Assembly (NCBI GenBank): GCA_044221335.1
Contig: JBGAPI010000051.1
Location: 1-37,788 of the forward strand
From: JBGAPI01 sp044221335
GTDB lineage: Bacteria > Pseudomonadota > Gammaproteobacteria > Xanthomonadales > Ahniellaceae
DNA length: 37,788 bases
Reading direction: 5' to 3'
Shown: in pieces, positions 1-8,746 of the stretch
Numbering within the stretch: position 1 is the first letter of the stretch
How the letters are laid out: the number at the start of each line of letters is the position of its first letter
Notes under the pieces: generated by a model
Told to the model about the DNA's origin: nothing
What the model saw: the letters and a program-made list of their open reading frames with translations, nothing else
The model's database searches: none
Program-made: the position numbers and the translations under genes

Positions 1-177
1 CTGTGGCCGAACATCATCCCCCCGACCCTGACCATCTGGGACGCCGCCGCGCCGCCGGAGAGCCAGGGCTTCACCCTGGTCGGTGCCGGCCTGCTGCTGC
101 CGGTCGTGGTCGCGTACACGATCTGGTCGTACCGGGTGTTTCGCGGGAAGGTCCACGCGGGTGAGGGCTACCACTAG
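1..177 (+). CDS. cydB: Cytochrome bd ubiquinol oxidase subunit II, C-terminal end (partial)
   Basis: The first 58 codons, open at the window start, encode the last transmembrane helix and tail of CydB, the second membrane subunit of the cytochrome bd (or cyanide-insensitive CIO) quinol oxidase. The pattern PNIIPPTLTIWDAAAPPESQ, then a hydrophobic helix (residues about 30-48 of the fragment), then YRVFRGKV and a final GYH, is characteristic of the CydB C-terminus. The enzyme oxidises quinol and reduces oxygen to water in the inner membrane. cydA and most of cydB must lie upstream. A GC-rich hairpin follows the stop codon. Confidence 0.93.
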   Translation: MWPNIIPPTLTIWDAAAPPESQGFTLVGAGLLLPVVVAYTIWSYRVFRGKVHAGEGYH

Positions 178-180
178 CAG

Positions 181-197
181 GGCGGGCACCGCCCGCC
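181..197 (+). terminator. Hairpin just downstream of cydB
   Basis: A perfect 7-bp stem (GGCGGGC / GCCCGCC) with a 3-base loop begins four bases after the cydB stop. There is no T-tract after it, so it may be a weak terminator or a 3' end-stabilising hairpin rather than a classical intrinsic terminator. Confidence 0.4.
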
Positions 198-285
198 ATC
201 GCGAGGCGATCTGGAGTCGGCACACAGTACGCGCCCTGCGCCTCTGGCCACAGCCGATTCCGACGTCGGCGAAACACCGGTTGCA

Positions 286-726
286 ATGACTCCGCACGAC
301 GACCGACCCATCCATGGCGAACTGTCGGCCGCGATTCGTCTGGTCGACGAGCTCGACCAGCGCTCGCGGGAGCGCGCCATCGACCCGGAGGAACTCAGGC
401 GCCTGGTGGCCTGGTACCTGTTCCGCGGCAGTTCGCGCCGGATTCCGCGGCCGGTGATCGAGCGGGAGTTGACTCGGTTTCCGATGCTGCAGGCCATCGC
501 GGTGGAGCTGGACGACATCGACCTCCTGGACGGCCGCCCGCTGACGGAATTCGTCCTCGGCCAGCACGTGGAAGTCATCCTCAACGGCAGGAATACGACA
601 TTCCATCGCGGAACGATTCGATCGGTCGTCTGGCACCACAAGGAGCAGGCGTGGATGTATCTGCTCGACGAGAACGGCCGCAGGCTGAGCAGACGCTACG
701 AGGCGCGTGACCTGAAGGCCGTCTGA
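286..726 (+). CDS. Unknown 146-residue protein with a possible SH3-like C-terminus
   Basis: I do not recognise the family. The N-terminal half (about residues 10-75) is rich in charged residues and looks helical. The C-terminal part (about 90-146) alternates hydrophobic and polar residues and reads like a small beta barrel: a VEVILNGR stretch, then TFHRGTIRSVVWH, then WMYLLDENGRR. No signal peptide or membrane segment is visible, so it is probably cytoplasmic. It stands alone between cydB and the methyltransferase gene, with gaps of about 100 bp on both sides. The start is the only ATG near the beginning of the frame, and its ribosome binding site is weak. It is judged real because codon use matches its neighbours and the reverse-strand frames over it give low-complexity shadows. 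Confidence 0.7.
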   Translation: MTPHDDRPIHGELSAAIRLVDELDQRSRERAIDPEELRRLVAWYLFRGSSRRIPRPVIERELTRFPMLQAIAVELDDIDLLDGRPLTEFVLGQHVEVILNGRNTTFHRGTIRSVVWHHKEQAWMYLLDENGRRLSRRYEARDLKAV

Positions 727-821
727 GACGAGCGCCTCGTTCCGGCAACGGCGCGCGGTGTGCGCCCTACGCTGGCGGCCCAACCGCTACACTTCTCGAC
801 CCCCGAATCTTCCTGCGCCCG

Positions 822-1589
822 ATGACCCCTCGAAGCCCGGCCGACCTCGAAGCCGAGATCCTCAACAAGACCTGGTTCTACCGCTACCGGCTGCCGAGCG
901 GCGCCGAGACCGCTAGCTATGACGGTGGCGTCTTGGACGCCATCCATGACACGCGTCTTCGGATGATGGATGCGGCGCTGGCGCCGCACTACGGGAACGG
1001 GCTGGCCGGAAAGACGGCGGTGGATCTCGCCTGCCACCAGGGCTATTTCGCGACCGAGTTGGCGCGCCGTGGCTGTTCCAAGGTGCTGGCGGTCGACGCC
1101 CGCCAGGAGCACATCGACGACACCCGGCTGATTTCGACGGCGCTCGGGCTGCCGGCGGTCGAGCCGGTGCTGTCCGACGTGCACCAGGCGCATACGCTGG
1201 GCCTCGGCCAGCATGACGTGGTGCTGTGCTTCGGCCTGCTGTACCACCTGGAGAATCCGGTCGGCGCGCTGCGGGTCGCGCGCGCGCTGTGCAAGGGCGT
1301 GTGCCTGGTCGAGACCCAGGTCGTGCCGAACCTGGGCGGCGTGGTCGACTGGGGCAGCTACCGCTTCGTGAAGCCGCTGATGGGCATCTTCGGCCTGATC
1401 GACGAGACCCACGAGACCCACGGCCCGGAGATGAGCACCACCGGCATCTGCCTCGCGCCCAGCGTCGAGGGGCTGGTGTGGATCATGCAGAAGGTCGGTT
1501 TCCGCGACGTCGCGGTAGTGCCGCCGCCGTCCGACGGCTACGAGCAGCTGCGCTACGGCAAGCGGGTCATGGTCATCGGGCGGGCATGA
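822..1589 (+). CDS. SAM-dependent class I methyltransferase
   Basis: A 255-residue cytoplasmic protein with a Rossmann-type methyltransferase core. Motif I is seen as KTAVDLACHQGYF (about residues 65-77), followed by an acidic residue ending strand 2 (VLAVDAR), which should bind the ribose of S-adenosylmethionine. Later the segment FGLLYHLENPVGALRVARAL resembles the post-motif III region of CmoB/DUF1698-type and related methyltransferases. The substrate cannot be told from sequence. Its length is below that of CmoB (about 320), so I do not assign it to tRNA wobble-uridine modification. It is monocistronic: the next gene begins about 90 bp later behind its own promoter. A TACACT box at 788-793 could be its -10 element, but no good -35 was found. 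Confidence 0.85.
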   Translation: MTPRSPADLEAEILNKTWFYRYRLPSGAETASYDGGVLDAIHDTRLRMMDAALAPHYGNGLAGKTAVDLACHQGYFATELARRGCSKVLAVDARQEHIDDTRLISTALGLPAVEPVLSDVHQAHTLGLGQHDVVLCFGLLYHLENPVGALRVARALCKGVCLVETQVVPNLGGVVDWGSYRFVKPLMGIFGLIDETHETHGPEMSTTGICLAPSVEGLVWIMQKVGFRDVAVVPPPSDGYEQLRYGKRVMVIGRA

Positions 1590-1617
1590 TCCCGCCACCA
1601 CCCCGGCCCGCGGCAGG

Positions 1618-1647
1618 TTGACGCTGTCCGACCCGCCAAACTAGGCT
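1618..1647 (+). promoter_or_regulatory. Predicted sigma-70 promoter for the DUF1232 gene
   Basis: TTGACG (1618-1623) and TAGGCT (1642-1647) are separated by 18 bp and lie 35 bp upstream of the ATG at 1683. The -35 matches five of six consensus bases and the -10 four of six. This is a sequence match only. Confidence 0.5.
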
Positions 1648-1682
1648 GCCCCCTTGTTCCGCCCCACCGCCAGGAATTCCCC

Positions 1683-2261
1683 ATGAGTCTGTCCATCACC
1701 ATCGAACTTTCCGACTCCGATCTCGACCACTTCCAGACGGTGTTGAAGCGCACCACCCAGGCGGCCTCGGGCAAGACTGCGCGCGAAGTCACCGACGCGG
1801 CCGCGAAGCTGCTGGGCTCGGCCAAGACCGACGGCGTGCCGGAATTCATCGCCTCCCGTCTCGGCAAGCTGAAGTCGCTGATCGACATGGTGCACGACGA
1901 GGGCTGGGCGATGTCCGAGGAGGACAAGGCGCGCGTGCTGTCGGCGCTGTCCTACTTCTCCGAAGAGCAGGACGTGATCCCCGACAACGTGCCGGTGGTC
2001 GGCTATCTCGACGACGCGATCATGATCGAGCTGTGCGTGCGCGAGCTGAAGCACGAGCTCGACGCGTTCGAGGACTTCTGCGCATTCCGCGGCAACGAAG
2101 CGGCCAACCGCGGTCTCGACATCGCTACCGTCGGCCGCCAGGACTGGCTCGACGGCCGTCGCCTGGAGCTGCACGAGCGCATGCAGAGCCGTCGCCGCGA
2201 GCGCGATGGCTACGGCTCGGGCGGATTCGGCGGCGCCCGCGGCACCTTCCGCTTCGGTTGA
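1683..2261 (+). CDS. DUF1232/YkvA-like protein
   Basis: A 192-residue protein. The segment at about residues 91-122 (YFSEEQDVIPDNVPVVGYLD then DAIMIELCVREL) is the DUF1232 signature: a short helical hairpin in which D-x-I-P-D precedes a small hydrophobic helix. The function of DUF1232 proteins is unknown; some look weakly membrane-associated. The N-terminal 85 residues are charged and helical. The C-terminus is rich in Arg, Gly and Phe (last 25 residues), a low-complexity tail outside the domain. The ATG is well placed behind the promoter at 1618-1647, and a strong hairpin lies about 50 bp after the stop. Confidence 0.85.
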   Translation: MSLSITIELSDSDLDHFQTVLKRTTQAASGKTAREVTDAAAKLLGSAKTDGVPEFIASRLGKLKSLIDMVHDEGWAMSEEDKARVLSALSYFSEEQDVIPDNVPVVGYLDDAIMIELCVRELKHELDAFEDFCAFRGNEAANRGLDIATVGRQDWLDGRRLELHERMQSRRRERDGYGSGGFGGARGTFRFG

Positions 2262-2310
2262 TGCGGGAACCCTCCTGATGCGCTGAAGCGCCTCAGGAAG
2301 CGTTGCCTCG

Positions 2311-2340
2311 ACGGCGGCCTCCGGGCCGCCGTCCTCGTTT
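2311..2340 (+). terminator. Strong hairpin terminator between the DUF1232 gene and the tra cluster
   Basis: A perfect 9-bp stem, ACGGCGGCC (2311-2319) with GGCCGCCGT (2324-2332) and a TCCG tetraloop, is followed by CCTCGTTT. A second imperfect dyad precedes it (about 2274-2297). It separates the housekeeping genes from the secretion cluster and suggests traF has its own promoter in the short gap. Confidence 0.65.
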
Positions 2341-2423
2341 GCGGGCGTCGCCCCGGCGAATTCGCCCGCGAACCGGCGCAATTCGGACCGGCACTCCGCT
2401 GCCGTCGCGGCGACCCTGGCCGC

Positions 2424-3335
2424 ATGGTCCCTCTCCTCGCGCCGCTGCTCTGCGGGTCCCTGGTCGCCGCGATGAACGCCGACACCGCCCGCGCGGCACC
2501 CGCCGGCGAAGGCCGCGGCTGGTTCTTCTACGAGTCGCCGCCGCTCGCGCCGCCGCCGGCATCGCTGCCCGAGGCGACGGACAACGGCTCGCCCGCGCTG
2601 CTCAGCACCCGCTGGCTGCGTGCCAATCTCGAGCGCTACAAGGAGGCCGCGATCGACGAGCCGACGCCGGACAACATCCGGCTGTACCTGCACCTGCAGC
2701 GCTATGCCCTCGATCGCGCCGAGGGCTTCGCCGCGGCGACCCAGCTGGCCGTGATGCGGGACCCGCGACTCGACGAGGCGCAGCGCGGGCCGATCAGCGG
2801 ATCGCAGCATGCGGTCGCCGAGCCCGAGACGCAGGTGCAACGCCGGCGGGTGATCGCCGACCTGGCGGCGGTCACCGGCCTGTGGTTCTTCTACCGCTCC
2901 GATTGCCCGTACTGCCGGCAGCAGGCGATCGCACTGTCCGCGTTCGCCGAGCGCCACGGCATGCCGATCCTGCCGATCTCGATCGACGGCGCCGCGCTCG
3001 ACGGCGGCGCCTTTCCCGACTTCGTCGTCGACCGCGGTCAGGCGGCGGCACTGGACGTCACGACGACGCCGACGCTCTACCTGATGCACGCGGATGGCCA
3101 GGTGCTGCGACTGGCCCAGGGCCTGCAGACCCTGCCGGAGCTCGAGGAGCGGGTCCTGATGCTCGGGCGTGAGGCCGGGTGGATCGGCGCCGAGGACTAC
3201 CTCGCCGCTCGCGGCCGCCGCGACGGCGGTGACGACGCGGCCACCGCCGACGTGGACCGGCGGGCGTTCCTGCTGGAGCTGCTGGCACGCGCGGCGCCGC
3301 CCGCGGGGCCCGTTCGCCCGGAGCAGCGGCCATGA
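2424..3335 (+). CDS. traF: F-type T4SS assembly protein TraF (thioredoxin fold)
   Basis: A 303-residue periplasmic protein. An N-terminal hydrophobic stretch (residues 3-25) looks like a signal peptide. Next comes WFFYESPPL, typical of mature TraF starts, and then a helical region. A thioredoxin-like domain carries LWFFYRSDCPYC with the redox pair C161/C164. The cis-proline loop TTTPTLYL and a C-terminal helix follow. TraF with TraH and TraW helps assemble the F pilus and outer channel. F-plasmid TraF lacks the CxxC that many chromosomal and plasmid relatives, like this one, have, so a thiol oxidoreductase or isomerase role on Cys-rich TraH is plausible. The stop overlaps the traH start (ATGA), which shows translational coupling. 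It is the first gene of the tra block. Confidence 0.93.
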   Translation: MVPLLAPLLCGSLVAAMNADTARAAPAGEGRGWFFYESPPLAPPPASLPEATDNGSPALLSTRWLRANLERYKEAAIDEPTPDNIRLYLHLQRYALDRAEGFAAATQLAVMRDPRLDEAQRGPISGSQHAVAEPETQVQRRRVIADLAAVTGLWFFYRSDCPYCRQQAIALSAFAERHGMPILPISIDGAALDGGAFPDFVVDRGQAAALDVTTTPTLYLMHADGQVLRLAQGLQTLPELEERVLMLGREAGWIGAEDYLAARGRRDGGDDAATADVDRRAFLLELLARAAPPAGPVRPEQRP

Positions 3336-4753
3336 CGCGCATCGCCGTTGCCGTCGCGCTACTGGCGGCGAGCCCGCTCGCCGGCGCCGGCGGACTGTCG
3401 AATCGGATGAACGACGTCTTCGACAGCATGAGCAACACCAGCGCTCCCGGGCTCAGCCTCGGCCAGCGTCGCGGCGTGCTCGCCGGAGGTTCCTTCGAGC
3501 TGCGCAACCGGATCGTCGACACCCAGCCCTACGCCTTCGAGCCCCCTCGGATCAGCGCCGCCTGCGGCGGCATCGACGCGACCTTCGGCAGCTTCAGCAT
3601 GATCTCCAAGGACGAGGCCACGCGGCTGATGCGCGCGGTCGCGGCCAATGCCAGCGCCTACGCGTTCAAGCTGGCCCTGGAGTCGCTCTGCCCGACCTGC
3701 ATGAAGCAGATCGACGTGCTCGACGACTGGATGCGCGACTGGAACATCCGCTCGCTCAACTCCTGCGAGCGTGCGACGCAGTGGGTCGACGCCACCGGAC
3801 TGCGGGAGGTCGCGGACGAGCGGATGAGGCACGCGCGTCCCTACTTCGGCTACGCCCGCGACGACAGCGACGCCGGCAACCAGGGTCCCGGAAAGCCGAG
3901 CCCGGCGGCGGCGCTGGCGACGGAGGATCCGGCGCTGGCGGCCAAGCTCGTCACCGGCAACGTGGTCTGGCGCACGCTGGTCGAAGCCGGCCTCGAGCAT
4001 CGCCTCGACGGTGGCGACCGCGAACTCCTGGAAGACCTGATGTCGCTGACCGGCACCGTCGTGATGTGCGCGGCGGGGCAGAACGGCTGCCGCGCGGGGT
4101 CCGACGACAAGCCCGGCGACCTGACGACGCGACCGATCGCGCCGACCCTCGACCTGCGCACGCTGATCAGCGGCACCTCCGGCGGGCTGCGCGACGTCGT
4201 CGCGTTGCGGTGCGGGGCCAGTCGCGCGGCCGACGGCTGCCTCGACCCGGTGCCGACGACACTGCGCGACTTTCGTGGCCTCGCGGAACGCTACCGCGAC
4301 CTGCTGATCGGACCGATGGGCAGCACGGGCCGCGATACGTCGCGCGGCCTGATCCAGCGGCTCAACCACAACCTCGGCCGACCGACCGCGGCGGAGGAGA
4401 ATTTCCTCGCGATCCAGGGCAGCTACGCCGGCGCGCTGGTCAGCCTCGCCAAGACCAGTGCGGTGAGCGCGACCGAATTCACCGAGGTGTTCGCCGACCA
4501 GATCGCCGCCGACGTGGTGCAGCGGATGCTGGAGGACGAACTGCAGGAAGTCGCCCGCGCCGTCGCCGTCAGCACCTACCCCGAGCAGGGCCGCGCGACG
4601 CTCGATCACGTCGGCGCTGCGCTGGCGAAGCTGAAGACCGACCGCCAGAACCTCGCCGCCGGCAGCACCGACCGCAAGACGGCGCTCGAGATGTACCAGC
4701 TCTACTTCAACCTGGGCCAGCCGTCGCAGGTGCCTGGCCCGCTCCGGCGCTGA
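3332..4753 (+). CDS. traH: F-type T4SS pilus assembly protein TraH
   Basis: A 473-residue protein, close to the 458 of F TraH. A short signal peptide (residues 1-18, ending GAGG) precedes GLSNRMNDVFDSM. The diagnostic TraH features follow: GQRRGVLAGGSFELRN, AACGGIDATFGSFSM, and LESLCPTCMKQIDVLDDWM, then NSCERATQWV. Several cysteines suggest disulfides, fitting a redox-active TraF next door. TraH is an outer-membrane or periplasmic factor for pilus extension that acts with TraF, TraW, TraU and TrbC. It overlaps traF by 4 bp and is followed by traG after 12 bp. The last 10 residues are proline-rich. Family membership is very clear. Confidence 0.95.
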   Translation: MTRIAVAVALLAASPLAGAGGLSNRMNDVFDSMSNTSAPGLSLGQRRGVLAGGSFELRNRIVDTQPYAFEPPRISAACGGIDATFGSFSMISKDEATRLMRAVAANASAYAFKLALESLCPTCMKQIDVLDDWMRDWNIRSLNSCERATQWVDATGLREVADERMRHARPYFGYARDDSDAGNQGPGKPSPAAALATEDPALAAKLVTGNVVWRTLVEAGLEHRLDGGDRELLEDLMSLTGTVVMCAAGQNGCRAGSDDKPGDLTTRPIAPTLDLRTLISGTSGGLRDVVALRCGASRAADGCLDPVPTTLRDFRGLAERYRDLLIGPMGSTGRDTSRGLIQRLNHNLGRPTAAEENFLAIQGSYAGALVSLAKTSAVSATEFTEVFADQIAADVVQRMLEDELQEVARAVAVSTYPEQGRATLDHVGAALAKLKTDRQNLAAGSTDRKTALEMYQLYFNLGQPSQVPGPLRR

Positions 4754-4765
4754 ACGCTTCCCGCC

Positions 4766-7705
4766 ATGGTCTACGAGATCTATTCGATCGGCGACGGACA
4801 GTTCCTCGAGCGGGTCCTGCAAGGCCTCGCGATGATGGCCAACCAGGGGACGCTGACCGCCGTCGGAGCGATCGGACTGACCCTGGGCCTCATCGCGACG
4901 AGCCTCCGCGGCGTGCTTTCCGCCGGACGCGACTTTCCGGTGATGGGCAGCTTCGTCGGGCTGGTGCTGTTCATGGCGCTGTTCGTGCCGAAGGTCAGCG
5001 TGCAGATCGACGACCTCAATGCGGTGCCGGGGCAGAAGCAGCTGCGGACGCGGGTGGTCGACCACGTCCCGTTCGGGGCGGCGGCGGCGGGTGCGCTGGT
5101 CTCGAAGATCGGCGTCGCGCTGACCGAGCTGCTGGAGACCGCGTTCTCGACCGTCGACGGCGCCCGCATCACCGACGGCGGCTTCGGCCACACGCTCGAC
5201 GTGCTGGCCTCCGGACGCGAGCTGATCGCGGGAAAGCTGCGTCGCGACGAACCGTATGCGGAATTCGCGCACAACCTCGGCAGCTACCTGCGCGACTGCA
5301 CGCTGACCGGCGTCCATCACGGCCGTACCCGCATCGACGATCTCCTGAACCGACCGCCCTGGGCGGCGATCGAATACCGCTCGGCCTGGGCCAGTACCCA
5401 GCAGGTCGGGGCCGATGGCAACGCCGGCGACGTCACCTGCGACGACGCCTACCGCGCGCTCGGCGATCGCTGGCCGGCGGCGAAGGTCGAGCTGCTGGCG
5501 GAGTTCGACCGGGGCGTCGGCATCACCCGCAGCGGCGGCAGGACCTACGAGGAGCAGCTGCGTTCAAGTCTCGCCGGCCTGGCGCAGCAGGCCGGCCTCG
5601 ACTCCAGCGACTACCTGGTTGCCAGCGCGATCGCCGCCGAATTCGATCGGGCGCTGGCCGGCAGCCCGCTGAACTCGCAGGCCAGCGCGAACGCGATCCT
5701 GATCACCCAGGCACTGGCCCAGCGGCAGACCCAGTGGGCCGCCGAGGAGAACCTGTTCCTCAAGGTGATGCGGCCGACCATGGCCTTCTTCGAGGCGGTG
5801 ATCTATGCGGTAGTCCCGTTCATGGCCTTCCTGCTCGGCTTCGGCAGCCACGGCATCGCGCTGATCCTGCGCTACCTCGTGCTGACGCTGTGGGTACAGC
5901 TGTGGCTGCCGGTGCTCGCCATCGTGAACCTGTACCAGTGCACCCAGGTCGAGCACTATGTCGCCGCGATGCACCTCGGGTCCGCGACCGGCGGCACGAT
6001 CGGCCTCGGCGAATGGATCGGCCTGATGAACGCCGCGGCGGACTGGCTCGCGACCGGATCCACGCTGGCCGCGGCGACCCCCGCGATCACGCTGTCGCTG
6101 CTCTACGGTGGCGCGGTCACCGCGACCTCGCTCGCCGGCCGCCTGGGCGGCAGCGACCATGTCGACGAGAAGATCGCCAGTCCCGATCTCGTCGGTCCGG
6201 CACCGATGCTTGCGATGGCCGCGATGAAGCAGTGGAACCCGCAGACCGGGGTCACGACGACAGGTGGGACGGCGAACCTGCCGCAGCTGTCGATGCAGGA
6301 AATGAGTCGGCATGCGGAATCCGACGCGGCGCAACAGCTGTCGTCGGCCACCCTGGCCGCGATGCAGACGCTCGACCGGACGGTGACCTCCGGCCACGCG
6401 GCCGAGGTCGCCCACCTGCACGCGTTCGCCGACAGCTTCCAGCGGCTGTCGTCCGAGACCGAAAGCCGGCTCACCCACGCGCTGATGGAGGAAGGGCTGA
6501 GCAGGCAGGACGCCGTGAACCTGCAGCACCAGTGGCAATCGCGGCTGCTGCTGGCCGCCGGCGGCGGCGTGAGTGGCGACGCGCGCCTGGGGGGCGACGT
6601 CTCGCTGAAGGGTGGGCTGACCGGTTCGACGCTGACGCGGGGGATGAACAAGGCGATCGGGCGGCTGGCGGAGGTCGCGATCGGCCTGTCGGGCACCAGC
6701 GCAATCGGAGCCAATGCGCACGCGGACGTCGGCGGCGATTCTTCCGATTCCCGCCAACGCGGGATCCAGTTCATCTTCGGCAAGGACTGGGTCGACCGGA
6801 TCGCCGCGAGTACGAACCTGCAGCTGGCCCTCGGAAATGCGGCCGCCGAAGCCGAGTCGGCCGCGACCAGCGGGTCCGCGACCGAGCGGGTCGGCATCCA
6901 GGGAAGCACGCGGCTCGCCCGCGACCTCGGGAGACTCGAGCAGTCGGCGCGCCAGTTCTCCGAGGTCCAGGAGCGCAGCGCGCAGTTCACGGTCGGCCAG
7001 TCGATCAACGTCGGGGTTCTCGGACACCTGGTCGCGGCGGATGCGCGGCGCTTCGACGAGCTCGTGGGAACGGCGCAGACCTTCGAGCCGCGCGAGTTCC
7101 AGCGGCAGCGCGAGCGGCTCGCCGTGACGGTCGGCATCGACGATCGCGCGGGGGCGCACTCCGGACGCGCATTGGACGCGGCCGCGGCGATCGTGACCCT
7201 GAGCGCCGCCGTGAACGGCGGTGGCAGTGCCCACGCGACCGCGATGCACAAGGCACTGGTCGACGCGGCCGGCGGCTACTTCGCCAGCGACTTCGATCGA
7301 GCGGATCGCCCGCCCGAGTTCGCCGAGCCGACCAGCGACTCCGCGAAGCTCCTGAAGCAGGATCTCGACTCCCATGTCCACCGCGCCGACGTCGGAAGTC
7401 GCCACAGCGCCGGGCAGGCGATGCACGACTACCGGAAGCTGCACGAACAGGCGGAGCAGGCGCACGCCATGCTCTCGGGCGCCCGGAGCCACGCCGAGGA
7501 AGCCCGGAGCGACCGGCACCGGCAGAGCGGCATCGGGAACCAGCAGTGGTTGAACGAGCGGCGCGAGCAGCACGAGCGGGCGGCCGCGCAGGCCTTCGCG
7601 GCGGATGGGTCGGGCGAACTCGCGCGGGAAGTCGCTGCCGACATCGACGCCGTCAGGTCCGCCGTGACTCGGTGGCTCGGAGGCGGTGCGCCGGAGGAGC
7701 CCTGA
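4766..7705 (+). CDS. traG: F-type T4SS mating-channel protein TraG
   Basis: A 979-residue inner-membrane protein, about the size of F TraG (938). The N-terminus (MVYEIYSIGDGQFLERVLQG) is typical. Hydrophobic helices are visible at about residues 29-48, 58-75, 338-360, 365-395 and 433-450. The rest, from about 480 to 979, is a long, mostly helical soluble domain rich in Ala, Gln, Glu and Arg, facing the periplasm or recipient. In F, the N-terminal part is needed for pilus assembly. The C-terminal part stabilises mating pairs and acts in entry exclusion with TraN and TraS in the recipient, but neither of those genes is seen here. No clear ribosome binding site precedes the ATG, so translation is probably coupled to traH (12-bp gap). 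Confidence 0.93.
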   Translation: MVYEIYSIGDGQFLERVLQGLAMMANQGTLTAVGAIGLTLGLIATSLRGVLSAGRDFPVMGSFVGLVLFMALFVPKVSVQIDDLNAVPGQKQLRTRVVDHVPFGAAAAGALVSKIGVALTELLETAFSTVDGARITDGGFGHTLDVLASGRELIAGKLRRDEPYAEFAHNLGSYLRDCTLTGVHHGRTRIDDLLNRPPWAAIEYRSAWASTQQVGADGNAGDVTCDDAYRALGDRWPAAKVELLAEFDRGVGITRSGGRTYEEQLRSSLAGLAQQAGLDSSDYLVASAIAAEFDRALAGSPLNSQASANAILITQALAQRQTQWAAEENLFLKVMRPTMAFFEAVIYAVVPFMAFLLGFGSHGIALILRYLVLTLWVQLWLPVLAIVNLYQCTQVEHYVAAMHLGSATGGTIGLGEWIGLMNAAADWLATGSTLAAATPAITLSLLYGGAVTATSLAGRLGGSDHVDEKIASPDLVGPAPMLAMAAMKQWNPQTGVTTTGGTANLPQLSMQEMSRHAESDAAQQLSSATLAAMQTLDRTVTSGHAAEVAHLHAFADSFQRLSSETESRLTHALMEEGLSRQDAVNLQHQWQSRLLLAAGGGVSGDARLGGDVSLKGGLTGSTLTRGMNKAIGRLAEVAIGLSGTSAIGANAHADVGGDSSDSRQRGIQFIFGKDWVDRIAASTNLQLALGNAAAEAESAATSGSATERVGIQGSTRLARDLGRLEQSARQFSEVQERSAQFTVGQSINVGVLGHLVAADARRFDELVGTAQTFEPREFQRQRERLAVTVGIDDRAGAHSGRALDAAAAIVTLSAAVNGGGSAHATAMHKALVDAAGGYFASDFDRADRPPEFAEPTSDSAKLLKQDLDSHVHRADVGSRHSAGQAMHDYRKLHEQAEQAHAMLSGARSHAEEARSDRHRQSGIGNQQWLNERREQHERAAAQAFAADGSGELAREVAADIDAVRSAVTRWLGGGAPEEP

Positions 7706-7803
7706 AGGCCTGCCGAGATGGGCCCGGGCACTCGATCCGATCGGCCCGGACGTGCACGCCGCCGTCGCCCGATGGAGGCTCGGCCACGCATCGCGGGTCC
7801 GCC

Positions 7804-7834
7804 GCGAAATCGATCGAATGGCGGGGCATTTCGC
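7804..7834. promoter_or_regulatory. Inverted repeat in the traG-traL gap
   Basis: GCGAAAT (7804-7810) and ATTTCGC (7828-7834) form a perfect 7-bp inverted repeat with 17 bp between the arms, in the 186-bp gap ahead of traL. A TAGCCT hexamer at 7860-7865 could be a -10 box, but no convincing -35 is present. It may be an operator for a separate traLEKB transcript. Confidence 0.3.
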
Positions 7835-7891
7835 ACCGTCCCGCGGGCATGGCGCGAACTAGCCTGACTCCGCACCCGCAAGGCGAGACCC

Positions 7892-8170
7892 ATGGACATC
7901 CGCATCCCCCGCCACGTCGACCTCCCGCAGCTGATCCTCGCGTGGACCATCGACGAGATCCTGCCCCTGGTCGTACTGCTCGTCGTCGGCATCGTCAGCG
8001 ACTGGTTCTTCAGCTGCCTCGCGCTCGGCATCGTGGCGCTGCAGCTGGTCCGGCGCTTCCGCGAGTCGAAGCCGGACGGCTACCTGCGGCACTGGCTGTA
8101 CTGGCACGGGCTGCTGCCTATGAGCCCGCGGTCGGCGATCAATCCGTTCCAGCGCCGGATCGACCCGTGA
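7892..8170 (+). CDS. traL: F-type T4SS inner-membrane protein TraL
   Basis: A 92-residue protein, the same size as F TraL (91). The order is I-P-R-H-V-D then P-Q-L-I-L-A-W-T-I-D-E near the N-terminus, a hydrophobic helix pair at about residues 28-55, and a short basic tail containing YLRHWLYWHGLLP, all typical of TraL/VirB3-like proteins. TraL is an inner-membrane component of the pilus assembly platform and normally interacts with the TraC ATPase, which is absent from this window. A good ribosome binding site (AAGGCGAG) precedes the ATG. The TGA stop overlaps the GTG start of traE by 4 bp. Confidence 0.93.
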   Translation: MDIRIPRHVDLPQLILAWTIDEILPLVVLLVVGIVSDWFFSCLALGIVALQLVRRFRESKPDGYLRHWLYWHGLLPMSPRSAINPFQRRIDP

Positions 8171-8736
8171 ACCTCACCCGCTATCTCACGACCCGCGCCG
8201 CTGCGCTGCGCGAGAACCAGCTGCAGCGTGGCGTGGCCGCCGGCCTCGTCGCGATCATCCTGGTGCTGTCGATCGCGCTGGTGCGGCGCGACGTGCGGAT
8301 CGAGCTGGTGCCCTCGCCACTGGCCGGCACCACCCAGCTGTCGGCGGAGGCGGCGAGCGGCGAACTGAAACTCGCCTGGGGACTGTCGATCGTGAACCTG
8401 ATCGGCAACGTCAGCCCGCGCAACGCGCCGTTCCTGCAGAAGACCCTGCCGGCCTACTTCGCGCCGCAGCTGTATGCCCGCCTGGTCGACGCGCTGGAGG
8501 CGCAGGCGAAGCAGATCGGCGACGAGCAGCTGTCGGTGCGCTTCGTGCCGACCTCGTCGCGCTGGGACGAGTCGCGCCAGCGCGTCGTGATCAGCGGCGA
8601 CATCACCACCAGCGGCGTGCGCGGCACTTCCGAGCAGTCGTTGCGCACCTACGAGCTCGGCTTCGTGGTGCGCGACTACCGCGTCCTGGTCGACGCCTTC
8701 GAGGTCTACGAGGGCGCGCCGAGGCCCGGCCATTGA
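8167..8736 (+). CDS. traE: F-type T4SS inner-membrane protein TraE (VirB5-position, TraE family)
   Basis: A 189-residue protein, the same size as F TraE (188). A single N-terminal membrane helix (about residues 24-40, GVAAGLVAIILVLSIALV) is followed by a periplasmic domain. The family marker W-x-L-S-I-V-N-L-I-G-N-V-S-P (about residues 73-86) is present, with FLQKTLPAYFAPQLY and a closing beta-rich part ending in the YELGFVVRDYRVLVDAFEVY segment. I chose GTG 8167 because it makes the standard ATGA-like overlap (GTGA) with the traL stop and gives the family length. The same frame runs open for 5 kb upstream, but that stretch is a shadow of traF, traH, traG and traL. Confidence 0.92.
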   Translation: MNLTRYLTTRAAALRENQLQRGVAAGLVAIILVLSIALVRRDVRIELVPSPLAGTTQLSAEAASGELKLAWGLSIVNLIGNVSPRNAPFLQKTLPAYFAPQLYARLVDALEAQAKQIGDEQLSVRFVPTSSRWDESRQRVVISGDITTSGVRGTSEQSLRTYELGFVVRDYRVLVDAFEVYEGAPRPGH

Positions 8737-8746
8737 GGAGCAGCGC

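Noticed and set aside
3169..8736. A 1,855-codon open frame running through the tra block
   Set aside because: It is a GC-bias shadow: only its last 189 codons (8167-8736) are traE. The rest is Arg-rich low-complexity peptide overlapping traF, traH, traG and traL, all strong family matches.
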